From positions 406,215-470,214 of the forward strand of contig NZ_VTXI01000001.1 in NCBI RefSeq assembly GCF_013114545.1: a stretch of DNA of 64,000 bases. Reading direction: 5' to 3'. The DNA comes from Vibrio sp. RE86. GTDB lineage: Bacteria; Pseudomonadota; Gammaproteobacteria; Enterobacterales; Vibrionaceae. Below, piece after piece: positions 9,539-17,667 of the stretch. Under the pieces are notes generated by a model that saw only the letters and a list, made by a program, of their open reading frames with translations, had not been told where the DNA came from and did no database searches. The translations under genes were made by a program, and so were the position numbers. Position 1 is the stretch's first letter; every line of letters begins with the position of its first letter.

Positions 9539-9714
9539 AAGCGCATCATACGCCCCGAAATCTCGCAAATGACTAACTAAAATTCGGATGAATTCGGATA
9601 TGGGCTAAATCCGAATTTCTAGGAATTGAAGTGGCTGAAACCACCCATTCAAAGGCGTATTGTTTGCCGTGATCGAGATTTATTTGACGTGATTTAACTA
9701 GGCAAACGACAAAC
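9539..9714. promoter_or_regulatory. divergent late-gene control region with repeats
   Basis: This lies between the terminase and scaffold genes and must hold both late promoters. AATTCGGAT occurs twice in direct order (9581-9589, 9591-9599) and once inverted (ATCCGAATT, 9609-9617). A second inverted pair is GTTTGCC at 9662-9668 and GGCAAAC at 9701-9707. The repeats are seen directly; their use as activator sites for the Ogr-like protein is inference. Confidence 0.6.
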
Positions 9715-10587
9715 ATGAGCAAAACCAGTGATTGGAAAATTGTTGCAACTGAGGGGGCTACTGTAGATGGTCGCCAAATAACTGCTGCATGGATTAAAGA
9801 CATGGCATCGCTGTATTCAACTTCTGAGTACACCGCGATGATCTGGCCTGAACACGCACGTTCTCACTGGAATGTGTTTGAGGGTAAAAACTGGGGTGTG
9901 GTTGAAGAACTAAAAGCCGAAAAAAAAGACGGCAAGTTGAGACTATTCGCCAAGATTACGCCAAACCAATATTTGCTTGATGCTAACCAAGATGGACAAA
10001 AGCTATTTACATCTATTGAGCCTAATCCTGATTACAAGGGCGAGGGGCGATGTTACCTGATGGGCCTAGCTGTGACTGACTCCCCAGCATCTACAGGAAC
10101 AGACCGCCTTGAGTTCTCACGCAAGCAAGGTGAAGTGACCAAGATTGAATGTAGTGATCTTGAAGAGTTAGACGTGTCCGAATGCTTCACAACAAATCCT
10201 ATCTCTAAGTTTTTCTCAGATTTGGCAAAACATTTCCAATCTGGCGGGGCACTGCCAGAAATTACACCTGTAGAGCCTGAACCAGAGGACATTGACGTGA
10301 CTCAAGAGCAACTAGAAGCACTATTTGATAAAAAATTTAGTGCCTTAAAAACCGAGCTGAAAGATGAACTCAAACAAGAGTTTTCGCAGCAAAACCCAGA
10401 ACCAGAGCCGGAAGTAAATTCAGGGGCAACTGTTGAACAGTTCTCTGCAGCTTTGGATGAAAAGCTAAACCCACTGGTAGAAACAGTGAACGGTTTGGTA
10501 TCGAAATTTAACAAACTTTCACAAGAAGTGCCGGGACAAGAGCCGGGTGGTGAGGGTGCGAGTGACAAAATGGAAGGAGTATTTTAA
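9715..10587 (+). CDS. O: capsid scaffolding protein with serine protease domain (P2 gpO family)
   Basis: It acts as internal scaffold and as the protease that trims capsid proteins and itself. The N-terminal domain shows the expected triad: Asp18 in TVDGR, His47 in WPEHARSHW and Ser123 in TDSPASTG. The C-terminal part is rich in Glu and Pro with a helical scaffold segment (EQLEALFDKKFSALKTEL). The length of 290 residues is normal. It heads the rightward late operon, and its stop overlaps the capsid ATG as TAATG. Confidence 0.94.
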   Translation: MSKTSDWKIVATEGATVDGRQITAAWIKDMASLYSTSEYTAMIWPEHARSHWNVFEGKNWGVVEELKAEKKDGKLRLFAKITPNQYLLDANQDGQKLFTSIEPNPDYKGEGRCYLMGLAVTDSPASTGTDRLEFSRKQGEVTKIECSDLEELDVSECFTTNPISKFFSDLAKHFQSGGALPEITPVEPEPEDIDVTQEQLEALFDKKFSALKTELKDELKQEFSQQNPEPEPEVNSGATVEQFSAALDEKLNPLVETVNGLVSKFNKLSQEVPGQEPGGEGASDKMEGVF

Positions 10588-11597
10588 TGCTGAATGCTGT
10601 TTCAACGAAATACTTAGCGGAGTTCAGTTTATCCGTAGCTCAAGCCGCTGGTTTAGATGTACCTTATGGAACGTTTAACATCACACCACCGATGGAAACT
10701 GCTCTACGTCAGGCAATCTTAGAGTCTCATGAATTCTTAAACATGATCTCTCTGCTACCTGTGCAGCAGATTAAAGGTCAAGTGGTAGATGTTGGTAATA
10801 ATGGTCTTTCTACAGGTCGTACTTCATCAGGTCGTTTCAGTCGTGAAATGGGCCAAAGTGGCAATACCTACGAACTGACCAAAACGGATTCTGGTGCTCA
10901 TATTCTTTGGGAAACCATGACCCAATGGGCGAACTCAGGGAAGAAAGGCGAATGGTTGAAACTAATGCTAAACGCGATTTCTCGTGTGTTTGCATTGGAT
11001 ATTCTCCGTGTAGGTTTCAACGGTACATCAATCGCAACGCCTACTGACCCAGATGCTAATCCACTAGGCCAAGACGTAAACAAGGGCTGGCTTACAGTTG
11101 TAAAAGAGAAGAAAGCCGGTCAAGTTTTGGCATCTGCGAAGCTAGACCCTACTGGTGCAGCAGCGGATTCGTACAAAAACCTTGATTCGTTGGTACAAGA
11201 CCTAATCAACACAACTATTGCTCCAGAACATCGCCAAGACCCTGATCTTGTCGTGTTAGTTGGTTCTGATTTGGTCGCAGCTGAACAACATCGTTTGCTA
11301 GAAGCTGCAAATTCACCGACAGAACATAAAGCGGCACAAGCTCTTGCAAAAACCATTGCAGGCAAAAAAGCTTATACGCCTCCGTTCTTCCCTGCTGACC
11401 AAGTGTGGGTGACAAATACTAAGAACCTACAAGTTCTTACTCAAGCAAACACACAACAGCGTCGCCAGAAAAACAATGACGATGAGCTACGTTTCGAATC
11501 TAACCATATTCGTATGGAAGGTTACGCAGTGGGCAACCTTAAAAAGTTTGCTGCAATCGAAACTGTCACTGTTGTTGACCCTGCGCCAGCAGCATAA
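10587..11597 (+). CDS. N: major capsid protein (P2 gpN family)
   Basis: This 336-residue protein builds the icosahedral head with an HK97-type fold. Family-typical segments are MISLLPVQQIKGQVVDVG near the N-terminus, the GWLTVVKEKKAGQVL region and VVLVGSDLVAAEQHRLLE in the middle. The N-terminus is expected to be trimmed by the protease encoded just upstream. Translation is coupled to the scaffold gene by a one-base overlap. Confidence 0.95.
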   Translation: MLNAVSTKYLAEFSLSVAQAAGLDVPYGTFNITPPMETALRQAILESHEFLNMISLLPVQQIKGQVVDVGNNGLSTGRTSSGRFSREMGQSGNTYELTKTDSGAHILWETMTQWANSGKKGEWLKLMLNAISRVFALDILRVGFNGTSIATPTDPDANPLGQDVNKGWLTVVKEKKAGQVLASAKLDPTGAAADSYKNLDSLVQDLINTTIAPEHRQDPDLVVLVGSDLVAAEQHRLLEAANSPTEHKAAQALAKTIAGKKAYTPPFFPADQVWVTNTKNLQVLTQANTQQRRQKNNDDELRFESNHIRMEGYAVGNLKKFAAIETVTVVDPAPAA

Positions 11598-11607
11598 GGG
11601 GTGACAC

Positions 11608-12324
11608 ATGGTTAGCCCATTAGCAAGACAGCGTAAACAAATGCTTGAAAAGCAAGCTAACCAGTCTGCATCGGAATTGATTTCCGGTGCAGATACCGAA
11701 AGCCTGCACATCAAGCTGATCGACTTTGAAGAAGACCGTAAGTACCTAAAACAGCTCAATGCAATCGAAGACAAAGTGAAGCATAAGCGAGAAGTTTTAG
11801 TGCCTAAGTACAAACCGTACGTGGAAGCTTACCTAGCAAAAGGCGAAGTATTCGAAAACCCAATCTTTACCAACATGGTGATCTGGCTGTTCGATGTCAA
11901 CGACATGGAAACCGCTATTGATTGGTGTTTGAAAGCTATCGAGTTGGATTTGCCTACACCGGACAACTTCCGCCGTGATTGGCCGACTGTCTGTGCTGAT
12001 GCAGTGCTTGAGTGGGCAGAAAAAGAATCTGGCCGTGGTCATTCAATTGAGCCTTATTTCAGCAAGGTGTTTGAAAAGGTCGAAAAAGAGTGGCGATTGC
12101 ATGAAGAAGTTCATGCCAAGTGGTACCGATTCGCAGGTTTGCACCTAATTCGAAATGAAGAGGGCCAACCACAACCAACGGCTATCGGGTGCTTAGAAAC
12201 ACTAGAAAAAGCTTTGGTGCTACTGCAATACGCTCACGACAAGTACGACAAAGTGGGTGTGAAAACCAAGATTGGTCAAATCGAGCAACGTATTCGCGCG
12301 ATTAAAGACAACAAGAATCTGTAA
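11608..12324 (+). CDS. M: terminase small subunit / endonuclease (P2 gpM family)
   Basis: The small terminase subunit recognises and cuts cos. It starts MVSPLARQRKQMLEKQANQ, close to other gpM proteins, and has a conserved WLFDVNDMETAIDWCLKAIE segment. The 238 residues are about the usual length. It follows the capsid gene in the P2 order O-N-M-L. The 108 bp after it hold no gene. Confidence 0.92.
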   Translation: MVSPLARQRKQMLEKQANQSASELISGADTESLHIKLIDFEEDRKYLKQLNAIEDKVKHKREVLVPKYKPYVEAYLAKGEVFENPIFTNMVIWLFDVNDMETAIDWCLKAIELDLPTPDNFRRDWPTVCADAVLEWAEKESGRGHSIEPYFSKVFEKVEKEWRLHEEVHAKWYRFAGLHLIRNEEGQPQPTAIGCLETLEKALVLLQYAHDKYDKVGVKTKIGQIEQRIRAIKDNKNL

Positions 12325-12432
12325 AGACTCCTACGCCGCCGAGCCTCGGCTGGTGAGGTAAGAGTGCCAGTAGGCTAACTCGATACCGTCGACCCAGTGG
12401 CTAGAGGCTCACTTATTTAAAGAGGAATAACG

Positions 12433-12897
12433 ATGTTTACGGGATCTTCCGGTTCGGATTATCAAGCGACAGAAATCACCAATGACGGCTTTTGGCCGAA
12501 CATCAATGCAGGTGACTTTGAAAAACGTCGCGGTATTCCTGCAGCTCAAGATTCAGAACGTATCGCTATTGCTCTGGTTAATGCTATTTCGGAAGTTAAT
12601 CAGCAACTTGAAGACTTAAAAGCTAAGTATCAGGAAGAGGGACATGCAACTGCTGGTGATGTTCCTGCTTTTCCGAAGATGCGCGATAAAAACCGTGTTG
12701 TATATCAATACGAATCAGCAGTGTTTGCGAGAGCCAAAGCTGATTTGCTGCCAGACATTGCAACTGTTCACACCAAGGACAAAGGCGACCATATGGCAGA
12801 CAGAAGCGCCGAGGTTCGCACTGAACTGCTTTCAGAAAGCCAGCGCATTATTCGAAACATGAAAGGGCTAAACCGTTCATCGGTGGATTTGCTATGA
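12433..12897 (+). CDS. L: head completion/stabilization protein (P2 gpL family)
   Basis: The head-completion protein acts at the portal after packaging. The N-terminal FWPNINAGDFEKRRGIP is the signature segment of gpL, and 154 residues is normal. GAGG at 12422-12425 supports ATG 12433. Its 3' end overlaps the next gene (ATGAG) by 4 bp. It follows terminase M, as in P2. Confidence 0.9.
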   Translation: MFTGSSGSDYQATEITNDGFWPNINAGDFEKRRGIPAAQDSERIAIALVNAISEVNQQLEDLKAKYQEEGHATAGDVPAFPKMRDKNRVVYQYESAVFARAKADLLPDIATVHTKDKGDHMADRSAEVRTELLSESQRIIRNMKGLNRSSVDLL

Positions 12898-13382
12898 GTA
12901 CGCAGTACCAAGCAGGTTACAAGCTGCGTGACCTAAACGCATTTTTAAGCAGCGTTGTGGGCGACAAGATAGCCAAGCGCATGGAATGTGAAATGGGTAA
13001 GGTTGAGTTGAAACTCGAAACCAAGCACATGGGCCATGGTTTTGACCTGCTTTATCAACGTTATGTTGCTGATTTCTACTTCGACAAGTTCCCTTTCAAA
13101 GAATACGACCCTGCAGTGCTGTTTGCGAACGTTGGGGCTTGGTTGATGGATAACGACTCTGACCGTTTCCACATTGAAGACTTAGACGACCCAGACGTAG
13201 ATGTAGTGCTGGAAGATGAGAAAAATGCCGAAGTGCTGATCTCAGTGATGTTTGAAGAACCAGTCAAAGTGACTGCTGACCCAGACGGGCCAATCTATTG
13301 GAATGGTCAACGCTGGAAGATTGAAGAGTACGAGATTTGGCAAGCGGAAAGGCTATCAAATGTAGTTATTCGCAATGTATGA
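12894..13382 (+). CDS. tail completion protein (P2 gpR-like)
   Basis: A 162-residue protein in the P2 R position, between L and S. It carries an acidic stretch (HIEDLDDPDVDVVLEDEKN) and an aromatic WNGQRWKIEEYEIW near its end. P2 gpR is needed to join or finish the tail. It overlaps the genes on both sides (4 and 8 bp), which indicates coupled translation. The functional call rests mainly on position and general resemblance. Confidence 0.75.
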   Translation: MSTQYQAGYKLRDLNAFLSSVVGDKIAKRMECEMGKVELKLETKHMGHGFDLLYQRYVADFYFDKFPFKEYDPAVLFANVGAWLMDNDSDRFHIEDLDDPDVDVVLEDEKNAEVLISVMFEEPVKVTADPDGPIYWNGQRWKIEEYEIWQAERLSNVVIRNV

Positions 13383-14034
13383 GATACGGGCAGATAAGCG
13401 CAGTTATCTGCGAGTTAAAGAGCAATTCGAGCTGTTAAAGCTTGATAAAAAAGCCAGAGCCAGAGTGCTGAAAGAGCTTGGTAAATACATCACCAAGACG
13501 ACCAAAAAGAACATTCGAGCACAGCGTGACCCAGACGGTAAATCGTGGTCAAAGCGCAAAAAAGGCAGGCGCAAGATGCTTAGAGGCTTCACCAAGAAGC
13601 TAAAGCATTTTCAAAAAGACAATAACCGGGTTTTGGTTGTTGGTTGGCCCTCAAGACGAGGAACCGTAGCACTGGCTCATCATACAGGTGAAGCAGAGAA
13701 AAGCGGTTTGCAGCAGAGGTTCAAGCAAGCCAAGAAAGCGAAAGAGCCAAAAAAAACCGACCCGGCAACTAGAGAGCAAGCGAAAGAGCTACGCGATTTA
13801 GGTTACAGACTTCCGCCCCAAGGCAGGCAGAAGAGAGGCAAAAAGCCAACGCTCAAATTCATTACTCAGAATATGACCGTAGCCGAAGCCGCAAAACTGA
13901 TTAGTGATCTGGAAAACAAAACTCCATCACGTAAGTGGGAAGTAGATCGCCCAGAACGCCGATTGATAGGCATTAGCCCCAAACGGGCAGCAATCATTAT
14001 CAAGCGGGAATTGAATCGAAACAGGAGCAACTAA
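13375..14034 (+). CDS. S: phage virion morphogenesis protein (P2 gpS / Mu gpG type)
   Basis: A strongly basic 219-residue tail-completion protein. Typical of the family are the Lys/Arg-rich RDPDGKSWSKRKKGRRKM motif and the following VGWPSRRGTVALAHHTGE. Such proteins are needed for stable tail attachment. It sits between the R-like gene and the sheath gene, as expected for the HP1/K139 layout. Confidence 0.88.
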   Translation: MYEIRADKRSYLRVKEQFELLKLDKKARARVLKELGKYITKTTKKNIRAQRDPDGKSWSKRKKGRRKMLRGFTKKLKHFQKDNNRVLVVGWPSRRGTVALAHHTGEAEKSGLQQRFKQAKKAKEPKKTDPATREQAKELRDLGYRLPPQGRQKRGKKPTLKFITQNMTVAEAAKLISDLENKTPSRKWEVDRPERRLIGISPKRAAIIIKRELNRNRSN

Positions 14035-14036
14035 AC

Positions 14037-15170
14037 ATGGCATGGCCTACCGTCATTATTAACATTCTGAACATGATGCGCGGACCGATTCCGGGCGTTG
14101 AATTTCACTTTCTGTTTGTTGTGTACGGCACAGTCGCAGGAACAGAGCGCAACCTAATTATGGTTGACTACACCACGGATTTTGCAGACAGCACGTTCGA
14201 TAACATCGACCCTGTGCACATGCTTACGCTAAAAGCTGCCCAGTTAAACGGGAAACAGAACTGGACTGCAGGTGTGATCGTCTTAGACCCCGCAGACAGT
14301 TGGCAAGCCGCAGTGTTTAAAGCCAATGAAACATCAAGCTTTGAAGCCGTAGTGCTTGATAAGCCAGATACAGGTACATCGACTCTTGAAGATGCTGTTG
14401 CTTTCCGCACTGAATTGAAAAACAAGTTAGGCCGTGAAGTATTCATGATCTGCACCTTGCCGGGTATTAATGATGATTCGGTGACGGGTGAAACATGGGC
14501 AGAGTGGTTGGCAGCAACAGTCGCGGTACCAACGAGCATCGCAAGTGAGTACATCACTGTCGTTCCTCAAGTTCACAAAGAAAACTCAACAGTAGGTATT
14601 TACGCTGGCCGTTTGGCAAACCAAGAAGTGTCTATTGCTGATTCCCCTGCACGAGTCAAAACAGGCAGCGTACTGGGTAGCATGACTCTGGCAACGGATA
14701 AAGATGGTAAGCCGTTGGAGTTGGCAACCCTTAAAGCACTGGAAGCCGCTCGAATTGCGGTTCCAATGTGGTACCCAGATTATCCGGGGCAGTACTGGAC
14801 AACGGGCCGTACTTTAGATGTTCCGGGTGGTGACTTTCAAGATATTCGCCATATCCGTGTTGCGATGAAAGCTGCCCGTAAAGTTCGTGTGCGTGCGATT
14901 GCTCGAATCGCTGATCGTGAGTTCAATTCAACACCAGGCAGTGAAGCAAGCGCAAAACTCTACTTTACCCAAGACCTGCGCGAAATGGCGGTAGTAACGA
15001 AAATCGGCGATTACGAGTTCCCCGGTGAAATCAAACCGCCACAGGATGAAGACATCACCATCACTTGGATTAACAGTGAAGAAGTGGAAATTCTGCTAGC
15101 TGTTACGCCTTATGAATGCCCAGTAAAAATCACAATCGGCATCATGCTTAACCAACGTCTAGGAGAGTAA
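14037..15170 (+). CDS. contractile tail sheath protein (DUF2586 family)
   Basis: The 377-residue protein resembles the DUF2586 sheath proteins of HP1/K139-like phages rather than P2 FI. Position (before the tube gene) and length agree. Notable segments are GVEFHFLFVVYGTVAG near the start, VPMWYPDYPGQYWTTGR in the middle and a C-terminal PYECPVKITIGIMLNQ. An AGGAG at 14022-14026 precedes ATG 14037. Many copies form the outer, contracting part of the tail. Confidence 0.88.
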   Translation: MAWPTVIINILNMMRGPIPGVEFHFLFVVYGTVAGTERNLIMVDYTTDFADSTFDNIDPVHMLTLKAAQLNGKQNWTAGVIVLDPADSWQAAVFKANETSSFEAVVLDKPDTGTSTLEDAVAFRTELKNKLGREVFMICTLPGINDDSVTGETWAEWLAATVAVPTSIASEYITVVPQVHKENSTVGIYAGRLANQEVSIADSPARVKTGSVLGSMTLATDKDGKPLELATLKALEAARIAVPMWYPDYPGQYWTTGRTLDVPGGDFQDIRHIRVAMKAARKVRVRAIARIADREFNSTPGSEASAKLYFTQDLREMAVVTKIGDYEFPGEIKPPQDEDITITWINSEEVEILLAVTPYECPVKITIGIMLNQRLGE

Positions 15171-15173
15171 TAA

Positions 15174-15632
15174 ATGACTTCTCGTTATACAGGTCGAAGC
15201 TTCGACGTAAACATTATGGGTGTTCTGGTTCATGTGGAATCGGCAACAGCAACCATCAATGACGAATCAGCCGTTGATAAAGAGCGTGGGATTCCAACGG
15301 GCTTTACTCATGGTGCAGTTAGTTGTGATGTGGAATATGAGTTGGATTTAAACAACTTCCGCAAGTTGCAGCAAAAAGCCCGTGAAGCAGGTAGCTGGCG
15401 CGGCATCAAGCCTCACGATTGCATGTTCTATGCAAATACAGGTGACGATGAAGACAAAGTTGAGTTGTTCGGTGTGAAGCTTCAAATCACTGATCTACTA
15501 AGTGTCGACCCTAACAGCAGTGATAAGACCAAACGCAAACTGAAAGGTTTTGTAACGAGTCCGCACTTTGTTCGCATCAATGGTATTTCATACCTGAGTT
15601 CAGACGACACACGCGGTCTGCTTCCAGCCTAA
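15174..15632 (+). CDS. tail tube protein (DUF2597 family)
   Basis: A 152-residue tube protein of the DUF2597 group, beta-rich and starting MTSRYTGRSFDVNIMGV. In contractile phages the sheath gene is followed by the tube gene, as here. The subunits stack inside the sheath and give the DNA channel. The spacing from the sheath stop is 3 bp. Confidence 0.86.
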   Translation: MTSRYTGRSFDVNIMGVLVHVESATATINDESAVDKERGIPTGFTHGAVSCDVEYELDLNNFRKLQQKAREAGSWRGIKPHDCMFYANTGDDEDKVELFGVKLQITDLLSVDPNSSDKTKRKLKGFVTSPHFVRINGISYLSSDDTRGLLPA

Positions 15633-15647
15633 CCAGAGAGATAACGA

Positions 15648-15854
15648 ATGCCGGATTTTATCGATCATGCCAGTAGTAATGAAGCCAAATTCACCGAAAT
15701 GGCTATTGCAAGCCAACTTAAACGGTCAGTGCAGACAGGCCAACAAGAAAGCGCGAAAGAGTGCTACGAGTGTGGCGATGAAATCCCAGAAGCGCGTCGA
15801 GTTGCTATAGCGGGGTGTCGTTACTGTGCATCTTGCCAAGCAGAGCGGGAGTAA
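15648..15854 (+). CDS. TraR/DksA-type C4 zinc-finger protein
   Basis: A 68-residue protein whose C-terminal half has the four-cysteine finger CYECGDEIPEARR...CRYCASCQ of the TraR/DksA group. Members bind the RNA polymerase secondary channel without needing ppGpp. Phage copies sit in the tail/lysis region, as in HP1-like phages. It may tune host or late phage transcription; this is inference from the family. Confidence 0.88.
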   Translation: MPDFIDHASSNEAKFTEMAIASQLKRSVQTGQQESAKECYECGDEIPEARRVAIAGCRYCASCQAERE

Positions 15855-15858
15855 CGGA

Positions 15859-16068
15859 ATGAAAGACTGGTACGACAAAATAACCAGCGGAATTGCTTAC
15901 CTAATGTCATTGGCAGGTATGACTATCAGCAAACTGACATTTGAACAGTGGTACTTCATCTTATCGCTTGTCATTGGTCTGGCAGCTCTAGGGTTGAATT
16001 ACTGGCATAAACGAGCGATGCAGCGTATTGCAAGCGAAAAAGGAGTGGCACTAAGTGAAACTGACTAA
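15859..16068 (+). CDS. class II-type holin
   Basis: A 69-residue protein with two membrane-spanning segments (ITSGIAYLMSLAGMTISKL and WYFILSLVIGLAALGLNYW) and a charged C-terminus, directly before the lysozyme gene. This is the form and place of HP1-type holins. GGGAG at 15847-15851 marks ATG 15859; the frame opens upstream at 15826 without a ribosome site. With a SAR lysozyme downstream it may act as a pinholin that depolarises the membrane. Confidence 0.82.
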   Translation: MKDWYDKITSGIAYLMSLAGMTISKLTFEQWYFILSLVIGLAALGLNYWHKRAMQRIASEKGVALSETD

Positions 16069-16654
16069 ACGAATTATTTGTTCTGTCGCAGCTGTGATCG
16101 GTTTGGTTACGGGTGGTGTGACACTGAACAGTTCAGAACTCCCAACTGGCACCGTGACGATTTCAGGTGTGCAAGTAGGCGAGCTAAGAACTAGCCCAAT
16201 TGGTTTGGAAATTATCGGTGATGCAGAGGGGTGCCGACAAGACCCGTACACATGCCCTGCAGGACTGGCAACTAATGGCATTGGTAACACTCATGGTGTA
16301 AATGACCAAGTGGTGTCTTTGGAGCAAATTGCAACCGACTGGGTGAAGAACTTGCAGCAGGCCGAACAATGTATCAGTCGTGCAGAGGCAGATTCTGGCA
16401 AACAGATGTCACAAGGTCAGTTCGATGCATTCACTTCTTTTAGCTTTAACACTGGCTGTACTCGATTTATGCGAAATCGTGATGGTAGTGAAACGCAGAT
16501 TTATCGCTTCATCAAACAGGGTGACTTTACTAACGCCTGTCATGAGTTGCCAAGGTGGGTTTATGGCGGAGGTGTGAAGTTGAAAGGTTTAATTGACCGT
16601 AGGGATAAAGAGCATGATCGCTGCCTTTCCAGTCAAAAACATCAAATGGGTTAA
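16055..16654 (+). CDS. SAR endolysin, glycoside hydrolase family 24 lysozyme
   Basis: A 199-residue lysozyme that cuts peptidoglycan glycan strands. The start is GTG 16055 with AGGAG at 16041-16045, overlapping the holin gene by 14 bp. The N-terminal segment (IICSVAAVIGLVTGGVTL) is rich in Gly, Ala and Val and weakly hydrophobic, as in signal-arrest-release endolysins. The catalytic set is E58-8 residues-C67-5 residues-T73, the E-8-C-5-T variant of the usual E-8-D-5-T. Release from the membrane would activate it when the holin fires. Confidence 0.9.
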   Translation: MKLTKRIICSVAAVIGLVTGGVTLNSSELPTGTVTISGVQVGELRTSPIGLEIIGDAEGCRQDPYTCPAGLATNGIGNTHGVNDQVVSLEQIATDWVKNLQQAEQCISRAEADSGKQMSQGQFDAFTSFSFNTGCTRFMRNRDGSETQIYRFIKQGDFTNACHELPRWVYGGGVKLKGLIDRRDKEHDRCLSSQKHQMG

Positions 16655-16979
16655 GTGGCTAGTTATTGCTGCAGTGGGGGTTGCCATGGTGTCGATGTGG
16701 TTAATGTTGAAAGCTAGTAAGTCTGAGCAGGCCGCTTTGAGGGCACGTTTAGATAATGCGTTATCAACCAATCAAGTTAGCCAAGCAACCATTGAAACAC
16801 TCACCCAAGAAAACAGTGATGCAAATCGGTTACTGGTAGATAGAACAAGGCTGCACAGCACTATAGAGGGAAAGCTCAATGAAGACATTGAAATGCTTCG
16901 ACGTCAATTGGCCGATGATGAATGTTATCAAAAGCCTTGGCCTAGTGATGTTGCTAACAGGTTGCGCGAACCGTACTGA
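16614..16979 (+). CDS. i-spanin (Rz-like)
   Basis: A 121-residue inner-membrane spanin subunit: one N-terminal membrane helix (WLVIAAVGVAMVSMWLML) followed by a periplasmic coiled coil (SEQAALRARLDNALSTNQ and on). It links to the outer-membrane lipoprotein encoded by the overlapping gene. ATG 16614 is chosen because the membrane helix follows at once. It overlaps the lysozyme gene by 41 bp. Confidence 0.82.
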   Translation: MIAAFPVKNIKWVKWLVIAAVGVAMVSMWLMLKASKSEQAALRARLDNALSTNQVSQATIETLTQENSDANRLLVDRTRLHSTIEGKLNEDIEMLRRQLADDECYQKPWPSDVANRLREPY

Positions 16980-17193
16980 GTTGGTTGCAACTCAAGTCGT
17001 CGTCAAGTTACCTCCTGCTGGGCTGATTGTTCCGTGTCATAAACCAGAAATTCAAGGTACTAGCCCGTTAATAACTGCTAGTGAAGATGTACCTAAATTA
17101 AAAGCGGCCCTGAGTAAATGCGCACAACAGGCCGAAGATTATTTGCAATGGCGTGCCAAGCACGAACAAACCAAGAGAGAAGAAAATGACTAA
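16915..17193 (+). CDS. o-spanin lipoprotein (Rz1-like)
   Basis: A small lipoprotein in a different frame, starting inside the i-spanin gene. The N-terminus MMNVIKSLGLVMLLTGCANR has a lipobox (LLTGC) for signal peptidase II. A proline segment (KLPPAGLIVPC) follows, as in Rz1 proteins. The two spanins would bridge the membranes and disrupt the outer membrane at lysis. The start could be 16915 or 16918. Confidence 0.82.
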   Translation: MMNVIKSLGLVMLLTGCANRTELVATQVVVKLPPAGLIVPCHKPEIQGTSPLITASEDVPKLKAALSKCAQQAEDYLQWRAKHEQTKREEND

Positions 17194-17467
17194 ACCTGCT
17201 TTCACATCAAAACCTGTAGTAGTGGCTATCGGTGGTACTGATTTCGAATTCAATCCAACGGTGCAAGATGCGAACAACCATACCAATGACATGATGCCGA
17301 ATAACAAAGTAGCTCCTGCATACACGTATTTGACTCGCACTGTTAAACCAGAGCAGAAAGAAGCGCTGATCGAGTTACTTGATAGCGTGCCCGGTCTAAC
17401 CATTGAGCTGTTCGCAACGGTGAGTAATGCCTCTAAAGGTGGCATTGAAATCTCACTAAAAAAATAA
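17186..17467 (+). CDS. tail assembly chaperone, short form
   Basis: A 93-residue protein in the place of P2 gpE, between the lysis genes and the tape measure gene. It begins MTKPAFTSKPVVVAIGG and ends at a run of seven A followed by TAA. It overlaps the o-spanin gene by 8 bp. Tail assembly chaperones coat the tape measure protein during tail growth. The function is assigned by position and the frameshift arrangement. Confidence 0.78.
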   Translation: MTKPAFTSKPVVVAIGGTDFEFNPTVQDANNHTNDMMPNNKVAPAYTYLTRTVKPEQKEALIELLDSVPGLTIELFATVSNASKGGIEISLKK

Positions 17468-17652
17468 CTAACAGGGCAAAGCGGATTGAAGATAACCCAC
17501 TTGAACAAGCCTTTGCCCTGCGTCGTCATTTTCTACCCAATGAACCAGACGACGAACAAAGTTTAAGCCGCGCTATCTGGCTGGATAAACACCAGTTCGA
17601 ACGCGAAGAAAGAGCAGTAATGAGCGCAATTAGCCGATTGTTCAATAACTAA
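17186..17652 (+). CDS. tail assembly chaperone, -1 frameshift fusion
   Basis: At 17458-17464 the zero frame reads CTA AAA AAA TAA. A slip of one base back on A_AAA_AAA gives ATA ACT AAC AGG and an open frame to TAA at 17650-17652, adding 62 residues (ITNRAKRIEDNPLEQAFALR onward) for a 155-residue fusion. The extension has no good start of its own. Most tailed phages make such a pair, known as gpE/gpE+E' in P2 and gpG/gpGT in lambda. The slippery run and open frame are seen; the ratio of products is unknown. Confidence 0.82.
17458..17464 (+). other. -1 ribosomal frameshift slippery site
   Basis: The heptamer A_AAA_AAA lies in phase just before the zero-frame stop codon TAA (17465-17467). Confidence 0.8.
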
Positions 17653-17667
17653 GGTAAGCATTACGCA

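Noticed and set aside
9661..9715. P2-type Ogr site (TGT-N12-ACA) before the scaffold gene
   Set aside because: TGT at 9661 has no ACA at the right distance; only other repeats are present.
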